DNA of 64,000 nucleotides from Flavobacterium ginsengisoli. Its GTDB lineage: Bacteria; Bacteroidota; Bacteroidia; Flavobacteriales; Flavobacteriaceae. The notes beneath the pieces are model-generated. The model was given only the letters and a program-made list of their open reading frames with translations, did not search any database and had not been told where the DNA came from. A program made the position numbers and the translations under genes. Where the stretch lies: assembly GCF_029625315.1 (NCBI RefSeq), contig NZ_CP121110.1, positions 1,541,501-1,605,500 of the forward strand. Reading direction: 5' to 3'. This document shows positions 55,810-64,000 of this stretch, piece after piece. Every line of letters begins with the position of its first letter. Within the stretch, counting starts at the first letter, position 1.

Positions 55810-56247
55810 ATGGCTTCATTTATAAAAGAAATATCTTTTCGTTGGTCAGATCTTGATCCAAATTTTCACGTTCGACACAGCGCTTATTACGATTTTGGTG
55901 CCCAGCATCGTATCGAAATTCTAGAAGAATTGGGTTTAACTTTAAAAGTAATGCAAACACAGGGTTTTGGTCCTGTTTTATTTAGAGAAGAATGCATTTT
56001 TAGAAAAGAACTAAAACTTTCTGATAAAATATTCATTCATACTAAAACTTCAAAAATGAAAGCCGATGCTTCTCGCTGGTCAATTGTTCATGAATTTAGA
56101 AGAGAAGACGATACACTTTGCGCAACGATTACCGTAGATGGCGCTTGGATGGACACAAAGCTAAGAAAACTAGCTTCTCCAACGCCAGAAATCGCAATTC
56201 AAGCTTTGAGTATCTTTCCAAAAAGTGATGATTTTGTCGGACTATAA
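55810..56247 (+). CDS. Acyl-CoA thioesterase (hotdog fold, 4HBT-type)
   Basis: A 145-residue single hotdog-domain protein. Features: SFRWSDLDPNFHVRHSAYYD (the D-N-H motif of 4-hydroxybenzoyl-CoA-type thioesterases), QGFGPVLFREECIFRKELKL and TICATVTVDGAWMD-like LCATITVDGAWMDTKLRK. It hydrolyses acyl-CoA or acyl-carrier thioesters; the chain preference is unknown. A bidirectional terminator follows at 56268. Confidence 0.88.
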   Translation: MASFIKEISFRWSDLDPNFHVRHSAYYDFGAQHRIEILEELGLTLKVMQTQGFGPVLFREECIFRKELKLSDKIFIHTKTSKMKADASRWSIVHEFRREDDTLCATITVDGAWMDTKLRKLASPTPEIAIQALSIFPKSDDFVGL

Positions 56248-56267
56248 ACGAGAATATTCAATCTTAT

Positions 56268-56315
56268 AAAAAAATCCCAGAAACAATTTTAGATCTTGTT
56301 TCTGGGATTTTTTTT
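56268..56315. terminator. Bidirectional terminator
   Basis: AAATCCCAGAAACAA pairs with TTGTTTCTGGGATTT with A and T runs outside, between convergent genes. Confidence 0.9.
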
Positions 56316-56333
56316 CAGCTAAAACTTTTCTGA

Positions 56334-57026
56334 TTATTCAAACTTTAGCCCAAAGTTTACTCTTTCAAAAGTTGTACTGCAAGAAACTGCAAATCGACCG
56401 ATATTTAAAGTTCCAAAAATGCCTCCTACCGAATGTCCGGAATAAAATCCTCCAGCAGAAAATCGGCGAACCTGATATTTTAAAGCAATATCATTTACTC
56501 TTGAACTCAGTTGTCCAAAAGCAATTACATTTGGAATAATTTCGTAGCTTCCAAAAACTTTAGGAACCAGTTTTTTGTAATAATCAAAACTTTCGTCAGT
56601 ATCATAATCAATAATCGACGAATGCAAGTTTTCTAGATTTCCGCCAATATAAGTGTTTTCAGAAAAATGCCACGAAATACTAAAACCTGTAAAAGTTCCT
56701 TCGTAACCGCTTCTAGAATCTACATATCCAATACCTATTGTAGCTCTAAATTTATCGCAAATTTTTCCGATGTAACCAACATATGTACGGTCGATTTCTG
56801 ACTTGTCAATTCCTGCGCCAAAAATGATATCATCTTCACACATCGTAAGAGCATACTGAAAATAAGCTGAATATTGATCTTGATTTGCGGCAACGACACT
56901 CCGGCCTTTATCTAGATCTATATTTGGAGAAATTAAGGTTGAGTTTATAACAGCGAAATCAAAAGTATTGAGTTCTTGGGCAAATGTGGGGACTGTGAGC
57001 AGGAGCAAAAGTAGTGTCTTCTTCAT
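56334..57026 (-). CDS. Hypothetical outer membrane beta-barrel-like protein
   Basis: A 230-residue exported protein with signal peptide MKKTLLLLLLTVPTFAQ. It is rich in alternating strands, for example DQYSAYFQYALTMCEDDIIF, YVGYIGKICDKFRATIGIGY and GTFTGFSISWHFSENTYIGG, and ends FERVNFGLKFE with a terminal aromatic/charged pattern like outer membrane proteins. The family is not recognised. It faces the thioesterase gene across a terminator. Confidence 0.72.
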   Translation of the reverse strand: MKKTLLLLLLTVPTFAQELNTFDFAVINSTLISPNIDLDKGRSVVAANQDQYSAYFQYALTMCEDDIIFGAGIDKSEIDRTYVGYIGKICDKFRATIGIGYVDSRSGYEGTFTGFSISWHFSENTYIGGNLENLHSSIIDYDTDESFDYYKKLVPKVFGSYEIIPNVIAFGQLSSRVNDIALKYQVRRFSAGGFYSGHSVGGIFGTLNIGRFAVSCSTTFERVNFGLKFE

Positions 57027-57307
57027 AATACTATTTTTTAAGGCTTACAACATTCTGATACTAAATTACATACATTTTTCCTGTTAATAAAAGAACTCCC
57101 GTGAAGTGCGACATTACTCGTCTAAATACATTATTTTCATAATCGGCTTCATTTAATCGATAAAAAATCAAAAAAATATCGATTATTAACACTAAAAACA
57201 ATGAAATCATTTTGAATGCCTTTTTTCTGATAACTTTAAGATTTTAAGCTTTGTTTTAAAAATGCTTCGGTTTAATTTTATAATTCCTAATAACAAACGC
57301 TACTGAA

Positions 57308-58297
57308 ATGAAAATCTTGAAACTATTATTTATACTAATTCCTTTCTTAAGTTTTGGCCAGCAGGGAAATATAAAAGCCTTGGACATTAATTTAAGTAAT
57401 TATGAATATCCATTTCCTGTTCATTTTATCGAATTGAGCAATCAGCGCCAGTACATGAAAATGAGTTATATGGACATTATTCCAGAAAATTACAATCAGA
57501 AAAATATTGTTTTACTGCACGGAAAAAATTTTAATGGCGCTTACTGGGAAACTACTATTAAAGCTTTAGCAAAAGAAGGTTTTCGAGTAATTGTTCCCGA
57601 TCAGATTGGATTTGGAAAGTCGACAAAACCAGACAGTTTTCAATACACTTTTCAGCAATTAGCCGAAAATACCAAAAAACTTTTAGACCATTTAGGAATT
57701 CAAAAAACAACGATTTTAGGACATTCTATGGGCGGAATGCTAGCCACTCGTTTTGCGTTAATGTATCCAGAAACAACAGAAAAATTAGTTTTAGAAAATC
57801 CGATTGGTTTAGAAGACTGGAAATTAGTCGTTCCTTATAAACCTGTTGATTGGTGGTATGAGTCGGAATTAAAACAGAATTACGAAAACATTAAGCAATA
57901 CCAAATGGCAAATTATTATGACGGAAAATGGAATGCCAATTATCAAAAATGGGCAGAACTTGGCGCAGGATGGACAACTGCTCCAGATTATAACATCGTT
58001 GCCTGGAATTCTGCTCTTTTGTACGATATGATTTTCACACAACCTGTTTTATATGAATTTAAAAACATCAAATGTCCAACATTATTAATTATCGGAACAA
58101 GAGATAAAACAGCTTTAGGAAAGCCATTAGTTTCTGAAGAAGTGAGAAAAACGATGGGAAACTATGCTGAATTAGGCAAAAAGACACAGAAAGCAATTCC
58201 GAATTCAAAACTCGTAGAAATTCCAAATACAGGACATTTGCCACATATCGAATCTTTTGATTCGTTTATAAAATCATTAATCGTATTTTTGAAATAA
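57308..58297 (+). CDS. Secreted alpha/beta hydrolase
   Basis: A 329-residue hydrolase with signal peptide ending in FLSFGQQG. Fold and active site: IVLLHGKNFNGAYWETTIKA (oxyanion region), IVPDQIGFGKSTKPDSFQYT, TILGHSMGGMLATRFALMYP (Ser in GHSMGG), LIIGTRDKTALG (Asp) and IPNTGHLPHIESFD (His). Substrate unknown; the sequence is close to epoxide hydrolase/haloperoxidase-type family members. It stands alone, followed by an AATTCGTG inverted repeat. Confidence 0.9.
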   Translation: MKILKLLFILIPFLSFGQQGNIKALDINLSNYEYPFPVHFIELSNQRQYMKMSYMDIIPENYNQKNIVLLHGKNFNGAYWETTIKALAKEGFRVIVPDQIGFGKSTKPDSFQYTFQQLAENTKKLLDHLGIQKTTILGHSMGGMLATRFALMYPETTEKLVLENPIGLEDWKLVVPYKPVDWWYESELKQNYENIKQYQMANYYDGKWNANYQKWAELGAGWTTAPDYNIVAWNSALLYDMIFTQPVLYEFKNIKCPTLLIIGTRDKTALGKPLVSEEVRKTMGNYAELGKKTQKAIPNSKLVEIPNTGHLPHIESFDSFIKSLIVFLK

Positions 58298-58307
58298 TAT
58301 TTTTTTC

Positions 58308-58392
58308 TGCCACGAATTTCGCGAATTGACACTAATTAATTTTCCGAAATTTTTAAATAAAAAATTCGTGTAAATTGGTGCAATTCGTGGCA
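58308..58392. repeat. Intergenic inverted repeat, AATTCGTGGCA family
   Basis: TGCCACGAATTTCGCGAATT faces TGGTGCAATTCGTGGCA. The arms are imperfect but long (about 30 bp each). It lies between the alpha/beta hydrolase and DUF1398 genes. Confidence 0.8.
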
Positions 58393-58418
58393 AAACCTAA
58401 CTTAAAAATCATATAAAT

Positions 58419-58808
58419 ATGTTTACAATAGAACAAATAAAAGAAGCGCATTCAAAAGTAAAATCAGGTGAAGATTTTCCAAATTATATTCAGGATCTAA
58501 TCATATTAGGTGTAAAAGGATATGATACTTATGTACATGACGGAAGCACAGTTTACTACGGCTTAAATAATTATACCGCAGTTGCTGAAGAAAAATACGC
58601 CGAAATTAAAGTGGCAGATTTTCCTAATAAAGAACTTTTTATCGAAAATCTGGTAAAGCATCAGCATGGCGAAACCGATTATATGACTTTCTGCAATCAT
58701 TGTGCACAAGCTGGAATTGCAAAATGGCGTGTTGATATTGTGGAGATGACTTGCACTTATTTTGATAAATCGGAGAATGAAATTTTAATCGAAAAAATTC
58801 CTGTTTAA
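58419..58808 (+). CDS. DUF1398 family protein
   Basis: A 129-residue protein matching DUF1398 (E. coli YbcV-like): MFTIEQIKEAHSKVKSGEDF at the start, GVKGYDTYVHDGSTVYYG, then KHQHGETDYMTFCNHCAQAG and IAKWRVDIVEMTCTYFDKS. Its function is unknown; members are small cytoplasmic proteins, some on prophages. No phage genes are near here. It lies 12 bp before the ThuA gene and is probably cotranscribed with it. Confidence 0.9.
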   Translation: MFTIEQIKEAHSKVKSGEDFPNYIQDLIILGVKGYDTYVHDGSTVYYGLNNYTAVAEEKYAEIKVADFPNKELFIENLVKHQHGETDYMTFCNHCAQAGIAKWRVDIVEMTCTYFDKSENEILIEKIPV

Positions 58809-58820
58809 TCACCAAACTGA

Positions 58821-59669
58821 ATGACTGTTTTCAACCAAAACCTTTTCAAAAGAAGCATTTTACTTTTAGTTTTAGTTCTTTCTTTCTCTAGCTTTTCGCA
58901 AAAGAAAAAAGAAAATCCAAAATTTAAAGTCATTGCTTTTTATACTGCCAAAAATGATCAAGCGCATATCAGTTTTGTACACGAAGCCAATAAATACTTT
59001 CCGAAATTAGCTGTAGAAAATCATTTTCAATATGATTCTACAAGCAATTGGGACAATTTAAACGCAAAGTTTTTGGCAAAATATCAGGTCGTTTTATTTT
59101 TAGACACAAGACCAGAGAAAAAAGAACAGCGTGAAGCTTTCCAAAAATACATGGAAAATGGAGGCGGATTTATTGGATTTCATTTTTCGGCATTTGCTTT
59201 AAACGATTCGAGCTATAATCAAGATTGGAACTGGTACCACAATACTTTTTTAGGTTCTGGCGAATACGGAAGCAATACTTGGAAACCGACTTCGGCAGTT
59301 TTAAGAGTAGAAAATCAGCATCCTGTAACTAAAAATTTACCTAAAACTTTTGCTTCTGCACCAAACGAATGGTACAGATGGTCGAACGATTTAACCAAAA
59401 ATCCAGATATCGAAATTTTATTGGCTATTGACGAATCTAGTTTTCCTTTAGGAACAGGTCCAAAAGCACATGAAATTTGGCATAGCGGTTATTATCCAGT
59501 TGTTTGGACCAATAAAAAATACAAAATGCTGTATGTAAATATGGGACATAATGATATTGATTATGAAGGCGGAACAAACAAAACCCTATCCTACACTTTT
59601 GAAAACAAAACACAAAGCCAATTGATATTGAATGCGTTGCTTTGGCTTGGAAATTCGAAGAAAAAATAA
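58821..59669 (+). CDS. Secreted ThuA-domain protein
   Basis: A 282-residue exported protein with signal peptide ending in FSSFSQ. The ThuA domain has a class I amidotransferase-like fold: KVIAFYTAKNDQAHISFVHE, KYQVVLFLDTRPEKKEQREA, GGGFIGFHFSAFALND and TKNLPKTFASAPNEWYRWSN, then YPVVWTNKKYKMLYVNMGHN. ThuA was named from trehalose use in rhizobia; the biochemical role in Bacteroidota is unclear, and many members are tied to sugar turnover. It lies 12 bp after DUF1398. Confidence 0.9.
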   Translation: MTVFNQNLFKRSILLLVLVLSFSSFSQKKKENPKFKVIAFYTAKNDQAHISFVHEANKYFPKLAVENHFQYDSTSNWDNLNAKFLAKYQVVLFLDTRPEKKEQREAFQKYMENGGGFIGFHFSAFALNDSSYNQDWNWYHNTFLGSGEYGSNTWKPTSAVLRVENQHPVTKNLPKTFASAPNEWYRWSNDLTKNPDIEILLAIDESSFPLGTGPKAHEIWHSGYYPVVWTNKKYKMLYVNMGHNDIDYEGGTNKTLSYTFENKTQSQLILNALLWLGNSKKK

Positions 59670-59725
59670 ATTACAGAAATAATAAAAAACTAAACCTTTA
59701 TAAAACTAAAAAATATTCCATTTTT

Positions 59726-60517
59726 ATGAAAATTAAAATTGCTTTCGTTCTTCTTTCACTAGCTTTATTTTCATGCAACTCCAAACAGCAAGAAAAAACT
59801 AATACTAAAAAAGAAATCGCGCAAGAAAGCATCAAAACAAATAAACCTAAAGATACTGAAACAACTCAATATCAAATTTCTGTCTATGACAATCCTGAAT
59901 TTACAGACAGAATTTTAGAAAATAGAAAAAGTTTAAAACAACTTTCTGAAAAACAGCTTTTTTCTAAAATCAATGCTAAGATGACAGAACAGCTAAATGA
60001 AAAGCAAAATCATTTTTTCAAAACAAACCCTGATTATGAATTGCTTTCTTTTGCGAAAGGCAACTTGTTTCAAACAAATAGCGAAGATTATGTTTTTGTA
60101 GTTTATGATATAAAAAACAACAAGCTAAAATTTTTGCTATTTAATGGTGCAACTAATACATATGCTGAACTCTTTAAAGACATAAAAGTTGAAAACGGTT
60201 TAGATAATTGTGGCAATTATTCTTTCGGAACGCTTGATTATCAATTTGCCCAAGAGAATTTAATTATGAATGAAGAAGCTATTGAAATAAATCCTGGATA
60301 CTACCTAGAGGCATCTCCTCTGAAAATTACTGATATTTCAAAAGATGAGAACTTTTTATTGAAAGATGGATGTTTTTCAAAAAAAGCTTCCAAAGCAAAT
60401 TTAGAAAATACCCTTTGTATTTCGACAAGTCCTGTTTACAACAATTGGGATTGTCTGAAGTATAATAAAACAAATAATACTTTTCTAATTTTTTACAGCC
60501 AAGCATTTGCTGATTAA
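59726..60517 (+). CDS. Hypothetical lipoprotein
   Basis: 263 residues from MKIKIAFVLLSLALFSCNSK, a lipoprotein signal (Cys 17). A longer upstream ORF overlaps the ThuA gene and is not favoured. Low-complexity lysine/threonine linker (QQEKTNTKKEIAQESIKTNK), then a soluble domain with FLLFNGATNTYAELFKDIKV and NCGNYSFGTLDYQFAQ. No family recognised. It stands between ThuA and the sulfurtransferase on the same strand. Confidence 0.75.
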   Translation: MKIKIAFVLLSLALFSCNSKQQEKTNTKKEIAQESIKTNKPKDTETTQYQISVYDNPEFTDRILENRKSLKQLSEKQLFSKINAKMTEQLNEKQNHFFKTNPDYELLSFAKGNLFQTNSEDYVFVVYDIKNNKLKFLLFNGATNTYAELFKDIKVENGLDNCGNYSFGTLDYQFAQENLIMNEEAIEINPGYYLEASPLKITDISKDENFLLKDGCFSKKASKANLENTLCISTSPVYNNWDCLKYNKTNNTFLIFYSQAFAD

Positions 60518-60549
60518 CACTGAAAATAAATCATAAAAAAGATTCTATT

Positions 60550-61398
60550 ATGTCTGTTGCATTTTCATCTATTATAAACGTTGAAGAACTATTAAAGATT
60601 CAAGATTCAATTATCTTAATTGATGCTCGAGCGGGCGCCAATGCTTTTGAAAACTATCAAAAAGAACATTTAAAAGGCGCTCGTTTTGTTGACTTAAATC
60701 ATGATTTGGCATCCATTCCAGAAAACCCTGCAAATGGAGGAAGACATCCTTTACCTTCTCCTGAAGAATTCGCAAAAACACTTTCTGCTTTAGGAATTTC
60801 ACCTACAGATTTTATTGTCGTTTACGATGATAAAAACGGTTCTAATTTCTTTGCTCGTTTCTGGTGGATGATGCGCGCCATTGGACATGAACAAATTCAG
60901 GTTCTAAATGGTGGTTATCAAGCGACAATTCAAGCGGGTTTTCCAACCAATTCTGGCATCGAAACTTTTGACCAAACAACATATCCTTCTCAAGAATGGA
61001 AATTGCTTTTAGCTGATATCGATGAAGTCGAAAAGGCTCGAAAAAACGATCAAAATATAGTAATCGATGTTCGTGATAAAAACAGATATGATGGTTTAAC
61101 AGAACCGCTAGATTTAATTGCTGGACATATTCCTGGAGCTATCAATGTTCCGTTAACTGAAAATTTAGACGAAAACGGATTATTTAAATCAGCTAATGAA
61201 TTAGGCGCAAAATACAAAGCTGTAATTGGGGATAAAAAATCAGAAAATGTGATTGTTCATTGCGGGTCGGGCGTTACAGCTTGCCATACATTATTAGCAA
61301 TGGATTACGCCGGGCTTCCAATTCCGAAATTATATGTGGGTTCGTGGAGCGAATGGTCAAGAAATGACCGCGAAATGGCAACCCAAAAAACAGAATAA
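60550..61398 (+). CDS. Sulfurtransferase (3-mercaptopyruvate sulfurtransferase type)
   Basis: A 282-residue protein with two rhodanese domains. The N-terminal domain (about 1-150) includes LIDARAGANAFENYQKEHLK and GARFVDLNHDLASIPENPAN. The C-terminal domain has NIVIDVRDKNRYDGLTEPLD and the active-site loop VIVHCGSGVTACHTLLAMDY, whose CGSGV(T) sequence is typical of 3-mercaptopyruvate rather than thiosulfate donors. It moves sulfur to a thiol acceptor or cyanide. No signal peptide. It is followed by a CCACAGATTAAAA repeat. Confidence 0.92.
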   Translation: MSVAFSSIINVEELLKIQDSIILIDARAGANAFENYQKEHLKGARFVDLNHDLASIPENPANGGRHPLPSPEEFAKTLSALGISPTDFIVVYDDKNGSNFFARFWWMMRAIGHEQIQVLNGGYQATIQAGFPTNSGIETFDQTTYPSQEWKLLLADIDEVEKARKNDQNIVIDVRDKNRYDGLTEPLDLIAGHIPGAINVPLTENLDENGLFKSANELGAKYKAVIGDKKSENVIVHCGSGVTACHTLLAMDYAGLPIPKLYVGSWSEWSRNDREMATQKTE

Positions 61399-61408
61399 AA
61401 TATTTTTT

Positions 61409-61465
61409 TGCCACAGATTAAAAAGATTCTAATGATTAATCTTTTTTAATCCTTTAATCTGTGGC
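61409..61465. repeat. Intergenic inverted repeat, CCACAGATTAAAA family
   Basis: TTGCCACAGATTAAAAAGAT faces TTTTAATCCTTTAATCTGTG. A copy of the repeat seen at 8038 and 15656, here after the sulfurtransferase gene. Confidence 0.85.
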
Positions 61466-61503
61466 TCAAAAAACAATACAACCAACAAATTTAAAAATAC
61501 ACA

Positions 61504-62746
61504 ATGCAACACTGGGATATACTCTTGTCAAATCAAGTAAACAAAAAAGCTTTTATAGACGCTTTACTTGAAGGCAAAGCAAAAGGAGATTTAGTCGCTT
61601 TTAATAACCAAAAAGGAATTCTTTTCTCTGATATTGCAATCGAGAAATTCATCGAAAAGGAATTTCAATACGATAGCGTTGAAGCTTCCACAACTTCAAA
61701 TAGACAATTAAGAACTTTTTCTTCTGGAGAACGCAAAAAAGAGTTTTTACGCTACTGTATTAACCAAAAACCCGATTTTATCATTTTTGATAATCCGTTT
61801 GATCATTTAGATCAAGCTTCTCGAGTTGTTTTAGCTGAATCGGCTGCAGAAATTAACCGATTCTATTGCGATTATTCAGTTATTGAATCGTACTGTCGAT
61901 ATATTAGATTTTGTTCCAAATAAAGCTTTAATTAAAGACAATACATTCGAATTGCATCCATTTGTAAAAATCGAAAATCATTTTAAAACATTAAATACCG
62001 CTACAATTCCTAAAGCGACAGAAACACATTCTTTTCAAGATAATGTATTAATAAAACTAGAAGATGTTTCTGTAAGCTACGAAGAAAGAAAAATCATAAA
62101 CAAGATTTCTTGGACAGTTAAGCAAGGCGAATTCTGGCAATTAATTGGCCCGAATGGCTCAGGAAAAAGTACTATCTTATCCTTAATTACAGGTGATAAT
62201 CCGAAAGGTTTTGGACAGGATTTATTTTTGTTTGGAAGAAAAAAAGGAACAGGAGAAAGTGTTTGGGAAATCAAAAAACAAATCGGAATTTTTACTACTT
62301 CTATGACCGATTTATTTCAAAAAGGCCACACATTAGAACAAATGATTTTATCAGGATTTTTCGATTCTATCGGATTGTACACCGAACCTACAACGCATCA
62401 AAAACAAATTGTAAATCAATGGCTTGAAGTGATAGAAATGACACATTTAAGAAAAAAACGCTTTATTGATCTTTCTATTGGACAGCAGCGTGTAGCTTTA
62501 ATTGTTCGTGCCGTTTTAAAACATCCGCCGTTATTAATTTTAGACGAACCAGTTGAAGGTTTGGATGATGAAAATGTAGATTTGGTTATCCAATTAATCA
62601 ACACCATCAAACAAGAAACAAATGTGAGTATAATTTATGTTTCTCACCGAATTGAACAAGGCCTTGCCCCTACTTCTGTTTTCGAACTTTTGCCTTCAGA
62701 AACAGGTTCAATCGGAAAAATAAAATACCATTCAGAATTAAATTAA
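61504..62746 (+). pseudogene. ABC ATPase with two nucleotide-binding domains (ModF/PhrA-like), frameshifted
   Basis: Reconstructed to 413 residues. The first NBD is degenerate: no Walker A is seen, but a signature LRTFSSGERKKEFLRY and a Walker B-like DFIIFDNPFDHLD with Asn in place of the catalytic Glu are present. The second NBD is complete: QLIGPNGSGKSTILSLITGD (Walker A), LSIGQQRVALIVRAVLKHP (signature), LLILDEPVEGLDDENVDL (Walker B) and the switch His in YVSHRIEQG. An extra T at about 61864 breaks the frame; without it the join reads INRFIAIIQLLNRTVDILDF. No membrane partner is nearby. Function uncertain; ModF-type proteins link to molybdate uptake in some bacteria. Confidence 0.85.
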
Positions 62747-63358
62747 ATGAAAATAAAATTTGCAGTCTTTCTGATTTTACAACTAATCTTGATTTCGTGT
62801 TCCAGCACGATTTCAACAGTAAAAAAAGAATATACTTTAAACAATTCTAGAGAACTAAAATCAAATTGGACGATTAATTCTAAAGAGTGGATTCTAAAAA
62901 ATGATACTCTTATAGGAAACGGTTCTCTTTCGCCTTGGGGAGTTTTAGTTTCAAAAAAACAGCTCCCAAAAAATTATGCTATTGATTTTAAAGTCAACAT
63001 GACAAATGCATCTTTATTCGAAATTATGCTGAATTTGGATAAAGGAAAATACATTAGAACATACTTGTATCAGATTGATCAAAACATAGTAATTGGCGAC
63101 GGAATGTATGATAAAAAAGATGATTCGTATGGCAAACGAGGTGGAAAAACGTTGTTTAGAAAGCCAATGCAATTAGAAAACAATAAATGGTATTCAGTAA
63201 AAATTAAAGTTTTAAATAATCAATTATCGTTTTCTGTTGACGATAAAACAACTTTAGAATATTCTCTTGAAAAAAGCAATCTAAACCAAAAAGGAAAATT
63301 AGGCTTTATAACCAACGGAGAAGTCAAAATAATGGATTTAAAAATCAAGTCTCTTTAG
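62747..63358 (+). CDS. Lipoprotein with laminin-G/DUF1080-like beta-sandwich
   Basis: A 203-residue lipoprotein (signal MKIKFAVFLILQLILISCSS, Cys 18). The body is beta-rich with the concanavalin-like pattern WTINSKEWILKNDTLIGNGS, NYAIDFKVNMTNASLFEIML, NKWYSVKIKVLNNQLSFSVD and GKLGFITNGEVKIMDLKIKS. Such domains often bind glycans, but no catalytic site was seen. It starts immediately after the ABC stop. Confidence 0.8.
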   Translation: MKIKFAVFLILQLILISCSSTISTVKKEYTLNNSRELKSNWTINSKEWILKNDTLIGNGSLSPWGVLVSKKQLPKNYAIDFKVNMTNASLFEIMLNLDKGKYIRTYLYQIDQNIVIGDGMYDKKDDSYGKRGGKTLFRKPMQLENNKWYSVKIKVLNNQLSFSVDDKTTLEYSLEKSNLNQKGKLGFITNGEVKIMDLKIKSL

Positions 63359-63373
63359 AAATAGGCATAACGA

Positions 63374-63859
63374 ATGGAAAAATACGAGATCTTGCAAAAT
63401 GGTGATAACGAAATGACTATTTCATTTTATTTCAATAAAAAATCACTGATTGTTCCTTGGATAATTTTCTTTTCAATATTGCTATTAATTGTAAGCAAGT
63501 TAAACCCTGACCTAATCGCTGAAACCTTTATCTCAATAATCATTGCAATGTCAGCACTCACATATGTACTGTTTAATGATTATTTTGAATGGTACAAAAA
63601 CAAATTTCATGTGTTTAGCATTAGAGATGAAGATTTGTATATCAATAATAAATTTCACTGCAAATTGTACAAATTACAATCTGTAAATGTAGTTTATCTC
63701 AACGGGAAATACAGTTTAGGCTGGAAAGTATACTTGGATGTTTTTCCTATTTCATCAAATGACTACATCATAAAAAAACATTTATTAGAAAAAGACGCAC
63801 ACGAAATAGCAGAAAAAATTTCAATATTTCTAAACAGAAATGTAAAAATAGAATCATAA
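63374..63859 (+). CDS. Hypothetical membrane protein
   Basis: A 161-residue protein with two hydrophobic helices (about 26-44 and 52-70: LIVPWIIFFSILLLIVS and ETFISIIIAMSALTYVLF) followed by a soluble beta-rich part (YKNKFHVFSIRDEDLYINNK). The layout recalls PH-like/YdbS-type membrane proteins but I cannot name a family. It is followed by a strong terminator, and lies 15 bp after the lipoprotein gene. Confidence 0.72.
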   Translation: MEKYEILQNGDNEMTISFYFNKKSLIVPWIIFFSILLLIVSKLNPDLIAETFISIIIAMSALTYVLFNDYFEWYKNKFHVFSIRDEDLYINNKFHCKLYKLQSVNVVYLNGKYSLGWKVYLDVFPISSNDYIIKKHLLEKDAHEIAEKISIFLNRNVKIES

Positions 63860-63889
63860 AAAAAGCTCCCAAAAGGAGCTTTTTTTTAT
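63857..63889 (+). terminator. Rho-independent terminator
   Basis: AAAAAGCTCC pairs with GGAGCTTTTT around an AAAA loop and is followed by T8. Confidence 0.9.
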
Positions 63890-63930
63890 TAGTCTACATT
63901 ATCTAATTTTCTAATTGACAAATTATCTAA

Positions 63931-64000
63931 TTATTCCTCATCAACATTATGTGACTTCACATAATTCTGCCATTTTTCAATACAATCTTTAAAATCCTGA
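63931..64000 (-). CDS. Partial C-terminus of an unidentified protein
   Basis: An open minus-strand frame runs off the right edge. The last residues are QDFKDCIEKWQNYVKSHNVD and EE, then TAA. The 22 visible residues are too few to name the family. Confidence 0.45.
   Translation of the reverse strand, partial: QDFKDCIEKWQNYVKSHNVDEE

Noticed and set aside
58419..58808. Prophage remnant because DUF1398 proteins occur on phages
   Set aside because: No phage gene, integrase or attachment-site repeat is nearby.
8038..61465. Insertion sequences or integrons flanked by the inverted repeats
   Set aside because: No transposase or integrase ORF lies between or near the copies and the intervals are ordinary genes.

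Overview
The window is AT-rich, gene-dense DNA from a Bacteroidota bacterium, almost certainly a soil- or plant-type Flavobacterium close to F. johnsoniae. Evidence: the flavobacterial -7 promoter box TAnnTTTG recurs upstream of genes. SusC/SusD and BT_3928-type proteins are present. Many lipoproteins have short lipoboxes, and the proteins closely resemble Flavobacterium families. No rRNA, tRNA, CRISPR array, prophage or insertion sequence was recognised.

Layout. 1-2.9 kb (minus): a B1 metallo-beta-lactamase cut by the window edge, a DUF2147 protein, a YihY membrane protein and nadC. 3-8.7 kb (plus): an AlkD-like repair protein, a pirin/OsmC/GNAT operon, a secreted adenosine deaminase, an ABM monooxygenase and rlmH. 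8.7-20.5 kb: conserved housekeeping genes (folP, DUF1599, a DoxX/BT_3928 protein, a TlpA protein, tpiA, prmA, clpS) with an unknown lipoprotein/repeat-protein pair on the minus strand at 15.8-19.3 kb. 20.5-27.1 kb (plus): a sterol-desaturase/alkylglycerol-monooxygenase-like gene beside a lysoplasmalogenase gene, kdsA, an outer membrane protein, a YiiX-type peptidase and a Coq4-like protein. 27.2-29.1 kb (minus): a secreted protein and an M28 peptidase. 29.2-44.0 kb (minus): a polysaccharide utilization locus (PUL). 44.1-50.8 kb (minus): ackA, pta, corA, dnaK. 51-64 kb (mostly plus): thioredoxin-like proteins, a CPA1 antiporter, small enzymes, a ThuA protein, a sulfurtransferase and a ModF-like ABC protein.

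The most interesting biology is the PUL. A membrane-tethered sensor/regulator precedes SusC, SusD, a GH144-type (beta-1,2-glucanase family) lipoprotein, a CE1-like esterase, a GH3 beta-glucosidase, a glycerophosphodiester phosphodiesterase (GDPD) and a GH43-like enzyme. GH144, GH3, GDPD and an esterase together would suit a beta-1,2-glucan decorated with phosphoglycerol and acyl groups, that is, the osmoregulated periplasmic glucans of Proteobacteria. This is inference.

The window also carries about 18 frameshifts, including in tpiA and pta. Seven of them are inserted bases at what should be GCAGC or GCTGC, most often giving GCGAGC/GCTCGC. Most others are one-base changes in A/T runs. This looks like uncorrected long-read error, probably with a methylated GCWGC motif, rather than real gene decay. 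Frameshifted genes are listed with their full reconstructed span. Coordinates of short sites may be off by a base.
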